A stretch of DNA of 5,976 bases, from the NCBI GenBank assembly GCA_021775715.1, contig JAJFHI010000225.1:1-5976 (forward strand). The letters are read 5' to 3'. This DNA is from Hyphomicrobiaceae bacterium. Lineage in GTDB: Bacteria > Pseudomonadota > Alphaproteobacteria > Rhizobiales > Hyphomicrobiaceae. Positions 1 to 5,665 of this stretch are shown here, in pieces; the stretch's first letter is position 1, and every line of letters starts with the position of its first letter. Made by a program: the position numbers and the translations under genes. The notes below the pieces were generated by a model. That model was given only the letters and a program-made list of their open reading frames with translations, made no database searches and was not told the origin of the DNA.

Positions 1-54
1 GAAGGATTCGATTTGCTTGAAACATACTGTAAGAATCGGGCAGCGATGTCACGG

Positions 55-603
55 TCACCTGGGACGTTTTAGCGTTGTTTGTTCGTCACTGTTGGCCAAA
101 TTCACCGGTCCACCTTCGCGAACCGGACGATCCGCAAACCGTGAAAAGCTCGAAACGCGGTCGTACATGACGATTGCGCCTGCCATTGCGACATTGATGC
201 AAAAACGCGTCGGGATTTTTATTATGTAGTCGCAGCGTTCCTGAAGGGCTGGTGAAAGCGAGCCGAGTTCAGGGCCAAGAACGTAGGCTGCCCGCATCGG
301 ATGGCGAAAACTTGGCAGATCGATAGCATCGTCCACCAGCTCGATGCCGACAAGTTTACAGCCCTCGGGCAGTGCCAATTTGTCCAATGTGTCCCAGTTG
401 TAGTGCGGCAGATGATCCTGGCCCTTTGACGTGTCGGCGCGGGCTTCCAAGGCCTGATACGTAGCACCAACAGTGAATGTGTAGCTTGCGCCAAATCCAT
501 GCGCCGATCGCATCAGATTACCGAGGTTGAGCGACTTCGATATCCGCTCGGCCCCAATCACAAAGTATCCACGCGGCGTCGGCGGCCAGTTTTTTACGGT
601 CAT
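55..603 (-). CDS. TrmH/SpoU-family RNA methyltransferase
   Basis: This 182-residue protein is a SPOUT-class, S-adenosylmethionine-dependent RNA methyltransferase, predicted to 2'-O-methylate a tRNA or rRNA ribose in the cytoplasm. All three family motifs are visible. Motif 1 is NLGNLMRSAHGFGA at residues 26-39, with conserved Asn29 and Arg32. Motif 2 is YVLGPELGSLS at 107-117. Motif 3 is IPTRFCINVAMAGAIVMYD at 130-148, with conserved Asn137; these residues form the trefoil knot and cofactor site. It has only the catalytic domain and no N-terminal substrate-binding extension, which fits the short forms of the family. The ATG start is supported by GGAGAG five bases upstream. The last 35 residues are polar and look disordered. 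The gene is divergent from the quinone oxidoreductase. The family call is firm, but the RNA target and modified position cannot be read from sequence, so I give no symbol. Confidence 0.93.
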   Translation of the reverse strand: MTVKNWPPTPRGYFVIGAERISKSLNLGNLMRSAHGFGASYTFTVGATYQALEARADTSKGQDHLPHYNWDTLDKLALPEGCKLVGIELVDDAIDLPSFRHPMRAAYVLGPELGSLSPALQERCDYIIKIPTRFCINVAMAGAIVMYDRVSSFSRFADRPVREGGPVNLANSDEQTTLKRPR

Positions 604-608
604 TCAAT

Positions 609-614
609 CTCTCC
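609..614 (-). promoter_or_regulatory. Ribosome binding site of the RNA methyltransferase
   Basis: On the minus strand this reads GGAGAG, five bases before the ATG at 603. It fixes that ATG as the start. Confidence 0.7.
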
Positions 615-665
615 GGGGCACCTGTCTTGAGACGCGGTCTAACGATGTATGTGGTGATTTGAAAG

Positions 666-682
666 CTTGCAGCACATGCAAG
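666..682. repeat. Small inverted repeat in divergent spacer
   Basis: CTTGCA (666-671) and TGCAAG (677-682) are perfect 6-base arms around GCACA. They sit near the middle of the 140-base spacer between two divergent genes, a position suited to an operator controlling one or both. There is no T-run, so it is not a convincing terminator. I see no clear -35/-10 pair in the spacer. An arm of this length can arise by chance. Confidence 0.3.
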
Positions 683-732
683 AGGCGTTAAACCTCAGAC
701 CCGAAAACGCAAATCCAACAATAGGTCGCAGA

Positions 733-737
733 AGAGG
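733..737 (+). promoter_or_regulatory. Ribosome binding site of the quinone oxidoreductase
   Basis: AGAGG lies six bases before the ATG at 744 and supports that start. Confidence 0.65.
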
Positions 738-743
738 TCTCAC

Positions 744-1721
744 ATGAAAGCGGTGTTGTGCAAGAGCCTGGACGGACCATCAGCATTGGTGATTGAGGAT
801 CTGCCAACACCAGAGGCGGGCCCGGGCGAGGTCATGGTCGATGTTGCTGCCACCGCGTTGAACTTCTTCGACACTTTGATCACACGCGGCAAATATCAGC
901 TGAAACCTGATCTGCCGTTTTCTCCTGGCGGAGAGATAGCTGGCGAGGTTGCAGCGTTAGGCCCGGGGGTCACGGGGGTTGCCGTTGGCGACCGCGTTGC
1001 GGCCTACGTTGGCTGGGGTGGCGCTCGTGAACAGGTTGTGGTGTCGGCTGACAAACTTATTCCGATCCCGGATGGTGTTAACGACGAGGTCGCGGCTGGT
1101 GTCAGCATTACTTATGGCACGGCACTGCATGGACTTCTGGATCGTGGTGCTTTGCAGCCGGGGGACAATGTGGCGGTGCTCGGTGCGGCGGGTGGCGCCG
1201 GCCTCGCAGCTGTGGAAGTTGCAAAACTCTACGGTGGCCGGGTGATTGCGGTTGCCTCATCGGACGCGAAACTGGAAACTGCGCGCCAGAATGGCGCCGA
1301 GCTCTTGGTCAAAGCCGACCCGGAAACGCTAAAAGCAGAGCTAAGGAACGTCACGGATGGGCGCGGTGTCGATATCGTTTACGACTGTGTTGGCGGAGAC
1401 CTAGCAGAACCGGCACTACGGGCCATGGCTTGGGGTGGCCGATTTCTTGTTGTCGGCTTTGCATCCGGTGGCATTCCAAAGCTGCCAGCAAATCTATTGT
1501 TGGTTAAGGGCTGCGCGGCGGTTGGCGTTTTCTGGGGTGAGGCTGTGTCGCGCGATCCTGCTGGACACCGTTCCAATATGACCCGTTTGTTTTGCGAAAT
1601 CGCAACAGGACGCCTTTTGCCGAAGATTCACGGGACTTTTCCGTTGTCGGAATTTGTCCCGGCGTTGGAAATTTTAGAAAAACGCCAAGCGGTTGGGAAA
1701 GTTGTGATCAAACTTGCATAA
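744..1721 (+). CDS. NADPH:quinone oxidoreductase family protein (zinc-independent MDR)
   Basis: This 325-residue cytoplasmic enzyme belongs to the medium-chain dehydrogenase/reductase superfamily, quinone oxidoreductase branch. It is expected to use NADPH to reduce a quinone or an activated double bond. Residues 1 to about 115 form the GroES-like N-terminal domain. Where zinc alcohol dehydrogenases carry the GHE signature, this protein has GGEIAGEV at 62-69, and the structural-zinc cysteine cluster is absent, so it is of the zinc-free type. The Rossmann fold follows, with the nucleotide-binding loop LGAAGGAG at 146-153. The motif DIVYDCVGG at 210-218 and the C-terminal GKVVIKL are typical of the family. 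Length is normal and the gene is intact. The ATG has a good ribosome binding site. The substrate is unknown; human and bacterial relatives act on quinones, enals or acryloyl-CoA, and motif reading cannot separate these. Confidence 0.92.
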   Translation: MKAVLCKSLDGPSALVIEDLPTPEAGPGEVMVDVAATALNFFDTLITRGKYQLKPDLPFSPGGEIAGEVAALGPGVTGVAVGDRVAAYVGWGGAREQVVVSADKLIPIPDGVNDEVAAGVSITYGTALHGLLDRGALQPGDNVAVLGAAGGAGLAAVEVAKLYGGRVIAVASSDAKLETARQNGAELLVKADPETLKAELRNVTDGRGVDIVYDCVGGDLAEPALRAMAWGGRFLVVGFASGGIPKLPANLLLVKGCAAVGVFWGEAVSRDPAGHRSNMTRLFCEIATGRLLPKIHGTFPLSEFVPALEILEKRQAVGKVVIKLA

Positions 1722-1852
1722 AAAGTCATTGGTCTTTGATAATAGTGAATAATGTTATGCCGAAACGAGGGTTGGCAACGCTTTGATGCCGGTGTACTGG
1801 TCCGGACGCAGCCTTTCGAGGTTGCGGGGTTGGATCATGGTGGTTTCGCGTC
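1722..1852. other. Spacer upstream of the first DUF2865 gene
   Basis: These 131 bases hold no convincing gene. The first 40 bases are AT-rich and could hold a promoter, but no -35/-10 pair stands out. There is a perfect 8-base palindrome, GTCCGGAC, at 1800-1807. No hairpin with a T-run follows the oxidoreductase stop, so readthrough from that gene into the DUF2865 gene is possible. Confidence 0.35.
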
Positions 1853-2830
1853 GTGCAGTTGCGCAGTCAAAATTCTCTTTTTTCCGCGCGATTTTTGCGG
1901 TCGAAGCGTGTCCGCATCGTATTGGTGATGGCGGGTCTTGGATTCGCAAGTTTGCACGCGGCGGCTGACGCCCTGACGGGTGCAGCGCTCGTCAGCCAGG
2001 AAGCGCCTGTTGCGACCAACACAGCCAACTTCGCCAATGAATTCGGACCACAAAACCGATCCGAAAAAGACGTCTGGGTCGGTGGTGTTTTCTCCGGCCA
2101 ACGACGCGTCAACAATGTCCCCGATGTTGCCCAAGCCGAAGCTCAAAAACTTTTTTACGGGTACCGGACGATGGGGCTGGGTTCCGGCGGGACAACTACG
2201 ACCCCGCGCGACCGCTCGAATGAACAGGACGCTGCAACAACGGCTACATCCGAATTAGCTCTTGCTGCGAACAAACCACTGCGCCGGGTTCGCATTTCAA
2301 CGCGCCGCCGCTATCGCACAGTGTGTGTACGCTTGTGTGATGGTCACTACTTTCCAATCAGTGAGTCGACTTCGTTTCATAACTTGAAACGGGATGAAGC
2401 CCGGTGTCAGGCCCGTTGTGGCACGCCTGCGAAGCTTTACATTGCGCCTGCCGGTATGGACCCACAATCTGGACGGACCAAGCTGGTTTCGATTTCCGGT
2501 GAGCCTTACATTGGGCTCAAGACCGCCTTTCTCTATCGGACGAAACGGGTCGCCAGTTGTTCCTGCCTCGCGCCACCGGATTCAACGCGTGCGCGTGAAC
2601 GCCATGTAGGATACGCAATCAAGAGAATGGACGCCGTCACGCAGCGGTTGGCTCAAATTGATGCCCGACGCGGCAATCAATCTCGCGTCGCCATAAAGAC
2701 GGAAAGGCTTGGGCAAAGCCACCGCTACAGCTCAAATCGCCAACCACACTCAGCACGCTTTGCTGCCGCGCGTTCTTCTACACTGAGACCGAGAAGGCGT
2801 CCGGCCGCCAGACACCAGCCACGACGATAG
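1853..2830 (+). CDS. Exported DUF2865-domain protein, first of tandem pair
   Basis: This 325-residue protein of unknown function carries a DUF2865 domain at about 152-260. The core begins RYRTVCVRLCDGHYFPIS (153-170). It has six cysteines in three pairs: C158/C162, C185/C189 and C236/C238 (C-x3-C, x22, C-x3-C, x46, C-x-C). Such spacing suggests disulfides, consistent with export. The N-terminus has a basic stretch (RSKRVR, 16-21), then a hydrophobic core ending ASLHAAADA (32-40), so it reads as a Sec signal peptide. The middle (about 45-140) is low in complexity, rich in Ala, Thr and Asn. The last 35 residues are very rich in Arg. The start is uncertain. GTG at 1853 has no clear ribosome binding site. 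TTG at 1895 would give a compact 26-residue signal peptide, also without a good site. The frame stays open back to 1787 without another start. The next gene is a paralogue. Confidence 0.82.
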   Translation: MQLRSQNSLFSARFLRSKRVRIVLVMAGLGFASLHAAADALTGAALVSQEAPVATNTANFANEFGPQNRSEKDVWVGGVFSGQRRVNNVPDVAQAEAQKLFYGYRTMGLGSGGTTTTPRDRSNEQDAATTATSELALAANKPLRRVRISTRRRYRTVCVRLCDGHYFPISESTSFHNLKRDEARCQARCGTPAKLYIAPAGMDPQSGRTKLVSISGEPYIGLKTAFLYRTKRVASCSCLAPPDSTRARERHVGYAIKRMDAVTQRLAQIDARRGNQSRVAIKTERLGQSHRYSSNRQPHSARFAAARSSTLRPRRRPAARHQPRR

Positions 2831-2943
2831 GCTCTGGGATGGCGGTCATTCGGTTGATCGATCACAATCGGGCAAGGCGGTTTGGATCAAAATTGCACAT
2901 TTTTTATTGCCTATTTTGTCCGCAAACGTAGTGGACGTAGACC

Positions 2944-2970
2944 TTTAACATATTAAAAACACTGGATATT
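2944..2970 (+). promoter_or_regulatory. Possible promoter of the second DUF2865 gene
   Basis: TTTAAC and GATATT are separated by 15 bases, in the most AT-rich part of the spacer. The match to the alphaproteobacterial housekeeping pattern is loose and the spacing short, so this is a weak call based mostly on location. Confidence 0.2.
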
Positions 2971-2989
2971 TACCCGACCGGCTTCTACT

Positions 2990-2994
2990 GGAGG
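2990..2994 (+). promoter_or_regulatory. GGAGG motif ahead of alternative start(s)
   Basis: A strong Shine-Dalgarno core sits only one base before ATG 2996 and four bases before the in-frame TTG 2999. This is too close for ideal initiation at the ATG, tolerable at the TTG. It is the only good argument for the longer form of the downstream protein. Confidence 0.3.
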
Positions 2995-3069
2995 CATGTT
3001 GGTTCGAAAACGCGTGTTCAGACTTTATTTGCCAAATGAACCCCATACTGGCGCGACGTCAGGACCGTC

Positions 3070-3219
3070 ATGTTTGGTGGCCGGGCGTTGTGTGTTTTGT
3101 CGTTGGTGTTTTTGGCTGACGTCGCCCAATGCGTATCTGTGGGTTTGTTGTATGCGTTTGAATACCCTTGCAGCGCGTTTCGTCGTTGCCGTTGGAGCTG
3201 TCTTATGCGTCGTCAGTGA
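3070..3219 (+). CDS. Possible small ORF (49 aa) overlapping the second DUF2865 gene
   Basis: An ATG with AGGA (3061-3064) five bases upstream opens a 49-codon frame, one frame off the DUF2865 gene. Its first 21 residues, MFGGRALCVLSLVFLADVAQ followed by Cys, resemble a signal peptide. The rest is rich in Cys and Arg and unlike anything I recognise. It overlaps the first 68 bases of the DUF2865 frame if that starts at 3152, so it could be a translationally coupled leader peptide. It may equally be chance: hydrophobic runs arise easily in GT-rich DNA. I would not annotate it without conservation or ribosome-profiling support. Confidence 0.15.
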   Translation: MFGGRALCVLSLVFLADVAQCVSVGLLYAFEYPCSAFRRCRWSCLMRRQ

Positions 3220-4114
3220 CGCTGAAGCTCAATCATTCTTCCAAAGCTTATTTGGTGGCGGCTCTAAAAAGCCGGTCGTTCGCGGGCCCCAACAAGTACG
3301 TCACATGAATCCACGGCATCTGAATATGCATCGGTCTGCGGTCAGTCGCCGTAATCAATCGGCTGCGGCTATGCGGCATAGGAGGTCGCGATCAGGTGGT
3401 CGCTATCGCACGATGTGTGTGCGCATGTGCGATGGGTATTACTTCCCCGTCAGTTCCAAGGTTGGCCGTAACAAGTTCAGCCGCGATTCTCGCACCTGCA
3501 AGTCGCGCTGCGGTGAGGAGGCAAAACTATTTTATCATTCCGCCGGTACCGGAAAGGTCGACAGCATGGTCGATCTATCAGGGCGAAGATACAAAAGCCT
3601 CGACGTCGCTTTCCGCTATCGCAAGAATTTGGTCAAAGGTTGTGCGTGCCGGCCGTCGCCGTGGTCGTTTGCTGAGCGGGCGCGTCACCAGGGGTATGCA
3701 GCGAAGATCGAATTGGCCGAGCTGGACCAAGGCGGCGGTGGCGTCACCAACGCCGTTGTTGCGGGTGTTTATGAAGAAACCAAGAAACCAGACAATATCG
3801 ATCTTACGGTCGGGGACCAAGACGCAACTGGCGCTGCAGACGACCAATCCTCGACAATTGAGCAGTCTGACACAGTGACGACCGCAGCGTCTATTCGAGA
3901 TGATCTACCGTTTGTAGCTATGAAAAGACGGTCTTCTGCACGGGCCCACAATGATGCACGGCAAAAGAGGAAACGCAGGAAAGCGAAAGAGCGCACTGTA
4001 GCCCGTGCGCGCAAGAGGCCTAACGCGCCGCGTCGCTCACCATCTAAGAAGAAGCAAACCGGCTTCAGTTTTTTTGCACCGTCGCCGGGCAAATACCGCT
4101 ATCCGGGCGATTGA
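3152..4114 (+). CDS. Exported DUF2865-domain protein, second of tandem pair
   Basis: Read from ATG 3152, this is a 320-residue protein of unknown function with a clear Sec signal peptide: MRLNTLAARF, a hydrophobic core (VVAVGAVLCVV), then SDAEA-QS with an AxA cleavage site after residue 26. The DUF2865 domain spans about 83-185 and begins GRYRTMCVRMCDGYYFPVSS. Its cysteines, C89/C93, C116/C120 and C164/C166, have the same C-x3-C, x22, C-x3-C and C-x-C layout as the upstream gene, so the two are paralogues. Residues 190-250 form an Asp/Glu/Thr-rich linker. Residues 259-302 are extremely basic (RKRRKAKER and similar), and the protein ends with an aromatic KYRYPGD. The frame is open back to ATG 2996, giving 372 residues. 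I prefer 3152 because only it places the signal peptide at the N-terminus, though its ribosome binding site (GTGGG) is weak. Location is probably periplasm or envelope. Confidence 0.82.
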   Translation: MRLNTLAARFVVAVGAVLCVVSDAEAQSFFQSLFGGGSKKPVVRGPQQVRHMNPRHLNMHRSAVSRRNQSAAAMRHRRSRSGGRYRTMCVRMCDGYYFPVSSKVGRNKFSRDSRTCKSRCGEEAKLFYHSAGTGKVDSMVDLSGRRYKSLDVAFRYRKNLVKGCACRPSPWSFAERARHQGYAAKIELAELDQGGGGVTNAVVAGVYEETKKPDNIDLTVGDQDATGAADDQSSTIEQSDTVTTAASIRDDLPFVAMKRRSSARAHNDARQKRKRRKAKERTVARARKRPNAPRRSPSKKKQTGFSFFAPSPGKYRYPGD

Positions 4115-4120
4115 TCGTCG

Positions 4121-4693
4121 TTAGCCGGCGTCGAACTCTTCCAGGTTGGCGTAGTCGCCGCCAAGCAATGAAAATGAGTCCTCGCTGACATATGGACCGC
4201 CGCCGGTATGGGGACGTGAGGAATACAAATCAAATTCGGTGACGAAAAAAGCGCTCGAGCGAAACGCACCATGCCGGCTGAGATAGCGGGCTAGAAGATC
4301 CGGCCGCGGGCGGTTCAAGCGCGCCAACGTAACGTGGGGCTTGAACACCCGGCGAGTAGGTGGAAGCCCTGCTGCAACAGCTGCTCTTTCGTTTGCCCTG
4401 GCCAGTGCATCAAGAGTTGGATTGGCCGCAACACCTGCATAGAGCGTGTGTGGTTGCTTGCCGCCGAAGGTATCGAGACCGGTCAAACGTAGCAAGAATG
4501 AATCGATCGAGACGCCGGCCAGCATATCGCTGAAATCGCTCGCCGCACGGTTATCGATATCGCCCGCAAACCGCAAGGTCAGGTGGAGGTTGTCAACGTC
4601 AACCCATTGGCTGCCTGGTAACGGCGCCTCAAGCACGGATAGCTGATCGCGAATGGCTTCGGGAAGAGCAATTCCGGTGAATAGACGTGGCAT
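4121..4693 (-). CDS. thpR: RNA 2',3'-cyclic phosphodiesterase (ThpR/LigT)
   Basis: This 190-residue cytoplasmic protein belongs to the 2H phosphoesterase superfamily. The two defining H-x-T motifs are present: HLT at 37-39 (in NLHLTLRFAGD) and HVT at 120-122 (in FKPHVTLARL). They supply the paired catalytic histidines. The N-terminal MPRLFTGIALP and the late LYSSRPHTGGGPY at 156-168 are also typical of the family. Family members hydrolyse 2',3'-cyclic phosphate on RNA ends, and the E. coli enzyme was first known for 2'-5' RNA ligation in vitro. The in vivo role is unclear. I place the start at ATG 4693. The frame is open to TTG 4777, but the extra 28 residues are not family-like. No strong ribosome binding site precedes 4693. 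The gene follows the esterase by 84 bases on the same strand, so co-transcription is likely. Its stop lies 6 bases from that of the convergent DUF2865 gene. Confidence 0.92.
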   Translation of the reverse strand: MPRLFTGIALPEAIRDQLSVLEAPLPGSQWVDVDNLHLTLRFAGDIDNRAASDFSDMLAGVSIDSFLLRLTGLDTFGGKQPHTLYAGVAANPTLDALARANERAAVAAGLPPTRRVFKPHVTLARLNRPRPDLLARYLSRHGAFRSSAFFVTEFDLYSSRPHTGGGPYVSEDSFSLLGGDYANLEEFDAG

Positions 4694-4777
4694 GATGGAG
4701 CGCTTTTTCTTTAGGGCTGAACCAACAGTAACGCTTGTAGGTGAGGGTAGTATTACGCTTGGCGGCCGCTCTAACAA

Positions 4778-5500
4778 CTATCCTTTTTGCGCTGCTGTGG
4801 CTTTGCGCACACGTAAAATCAATTCCTCAACCTTGGGCAAAATACGTTTCACGATAACTGCAACGCCTTCTGTGGTTGGATGCAGTCCGTCAGGCTGGTT
4901 GAGCTTTGGATTACGTGCGATGCCTTCGACGAAAAAGGGATAGAGCAAAGCGCCATGTTTCCTAGCAAGATCTGGATAGATCGGTGTCGCGACTTTCTCG
5001 TAGTCACCACCCCAGTTTTGCGGGCTGATCATGCCGGCAAGCAATACAGGTTTGCCCTTCTCAGATATCCTGGTCAGGATCTTATCCAAATTGGCACGCA
5101 TGATCGCCGGATCTATGCCGCGCAGAAAATCGTTGGCGCCCAATTCAACAATCACTGCATCGCTGTCGTCGGGTATCGCCCAGTCGAGGCGGGCAAGACC
5201 AGCAGCCGTTGTGTCGCCTGATACGCCAGCGTTGATCACGGCGACATTGTGACCTTTGTCGCGTAGCGCTTTTTCAAGCTGCGCCGGGAACGCGGCAGAT
5301 GCCGGCAGCTGAAACCCTGCCGTCAGGCTGTCGCCGAATGCAACAATTTTCATGGGTGTGCCAGTGTCTGTGACTGTTTTCTCTGGATTTGATGGGTTGC
5401 CTGCGACGGCTGTTGTCGCGGCCCAAAACGCAACACAGAAAAGTGTTACATTGAATTTAGCTGTAAGAGTCCCCAACTTGGAGAACGATTGTTGGGGCAT
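4778..5500 (-). CDS. Exported GDSL/SGNH-family esterase (TesA-like arylesterase)
   Basis: This 240-residue SGNH hydrolase resembles E. coli TesA (thioesterase I / lysophospholipase L1) and alphaproteobacterial arylesterases. The conserved blocks are all present: FGDSLTAG at 55-62 with nucleophile Ser58; GVSGDTTAAG at 92-101 with oxyanion Gly95; GAND at 121-124 with Asn123; and DGLHPT at 204-209 with Asp204 and His207. An N-terminal hydrophobic segment (about 17-33, ending ATTAVA) looks like a Sec signal peptide, so it probably acts in the periplasm on acyl esters or thioesters. I choose ATG 5500 because AAGGGA lies six bases upstream. TTG 5506 would put that site directly against the start and adds only two residues. 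The gene leads a probable two-gene operon with thpR and is divergent from an ABC-transporter ATPase, as tesA is from ybbA in E. coli. The exact substrate is not readable from sequence. Confidence 0.92.
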   Translation of the reverse strand: MPQQSFSKLGTLTAKFNVTLFCVAFWAATTAVAGNPSNPEKTVTDTGTPMKIVAFGDSLTAGFQLPASAAFPAQLEKALRDKGHNVAVINAGVSGDTTAAGLARLDWAIPDDSDAVIVELGANDFLRGIDPAIMRANLDKILTRISEKGKPVLLAGMISPQNWGGDYEKVATPIYPDLARKHGALLYPFFVEGIARNPKLNQPDGLHPTTEGVAVIVKRILPKVEELILRVRKATAAQKG

Positions 5501-5506
5501 TGCCAA

Positions 5507-5512
5507 TCCCTT
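5507..5512 (-). promoter_or_regulatory. Ribosome binding site deciding the esterase start
   Basis: On the minus strand this is AAGGGA, six bases before ATG 5500. The alternative TTG at 5506 directly abuts it, so the ATG is the better start. Confidence 0.6.
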
Positions 5513-5552
5513 TTCGAATTTCGGGTTATAGATCTAGTCGACGGTCAAGGCC

Positions 5553-5604
5553 GTTTACGTTTCACCCGACAGTGCGTAACGACACCGCGTTGCATGACGT
5601 AAAC
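5553..5604. repeat. Inverted repeat GTTTACGT/ACGTAAAC in divergent spacer
   Basis: Two perfect 8-base arms lie at 5553-5560 and 5597-5604, in the 165-base spacer between the divergent esterase and ABC-transporter genes. Start-to-start distance is 44 bases, about four helical turns, so both arms would face the same side of DNA. This could be a pair of half-sites for a regulator acting on both genes. The 36-base gap makes an RNA hairpin unlikely. Function is inferred only from position and symmetry. Confidence 0.35.
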
Positions 5605-5650
5605 ATTCCAGCCCCCGGCGACAAGGCCCACACGTGATGTCGACCGAACC

Positions 5651-5655
5651 AGGAG
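5651..5655 (+). promoter_or_regulatory. Ribosome binding site of the ABC-transporter ATPase
   Basis: AGGAG lies ten bases before GTG 5666. The spacing is slightly long. There is no other in-frame start between the upstream stop at 5600 and 5666, so the pair supports a GTG start. Confidence 0.5.
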
Positions 5656-5665
5656 CCGCCACTTC

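Larger units (their letters stand above)
2831..3151. other. AT-rich spacer and ambiguous 5' region of the second DUF2865 gene
   Basis: The first 165 bases are non-coding. They contain a 10-base palindrome TGATCGATCA (2855-2864), an AT-rich tract from about 2886 to 2975, an inverted repeat CAAAAT/ATTTTG (2888-2893 and 2913-2918) with a 19-base loop, and a direct repeat of ACGTAG (2926-2931 and 2935-2940). TTTAAC (2944-2949) and GATATT (2965-2970) could be a weak -35/-10 pair with a short 15-base spacer. The remainder, 2996-3151, is open in the frame of the second DUF2865 gene. Its translation there is rich in Cys and Trp and does not resemble an exported protein's N-terminus, so I treat it as probable leader. 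Confidence 0.35.

Noticed and set aside
17..229. 70-codon plus-strand ORF at the window start
   Set aside because: It lies mostly opposite the 3' part of the clear RNA methyltransferase gene, has no family features and no good ribosome binding site.
1835..2146. Minus-strand ORFs of 82 and 103 codons opposite the first DUF2865 gene
   Set aside because: They are antisense to a coding frame with a signal peptide and lack recognisable motifs.
2871..2918. Possible terminator after the first DUF2865 gene (GGCAA...TTGCC and CAAAAT...ATTTTG pairings near a T-run)
   Set aside because: Arms are short or AT-only, loops are long, and the T-run is inside the loop rather than after the stem.
3396..3878. 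160-codon plus-strand ORF inside the second DUF2865 gene
   Set aside because: It is the out-of-frame reading of the conserved DUF2865 domain; the main frame carries all recognisable motifs.
3769..4092. 107-codon minus-strand ORF opposite the basic tail of the second DUF2865 protein
   Set aside because: Its Leu/Arg/Phe-rich product is what antisense reading of Lys/Arg-rich codons gives; no start signal or family match.
4762..4769. GCGGCCGC palindrome between esterase and thpR
   Set aside because: A single short GC palindrome in GC-rich DNA; no sign of cloning vector or repeat context.
4694..4777. 28-residue N-terminal extension of thpR from TTG 4777
   Set aside because: ATG 4693 begins exactly at the family-typical MPRLFTGIALP; the extension is not family-like and fills the gap to the esterase stop.
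4653..5252. Plus-strand ORFs of 73-113 codons opposite the esterase and thpR start
   Set aside because: They are antisense to SGNH motifs that are plainly coded on the minus strand.
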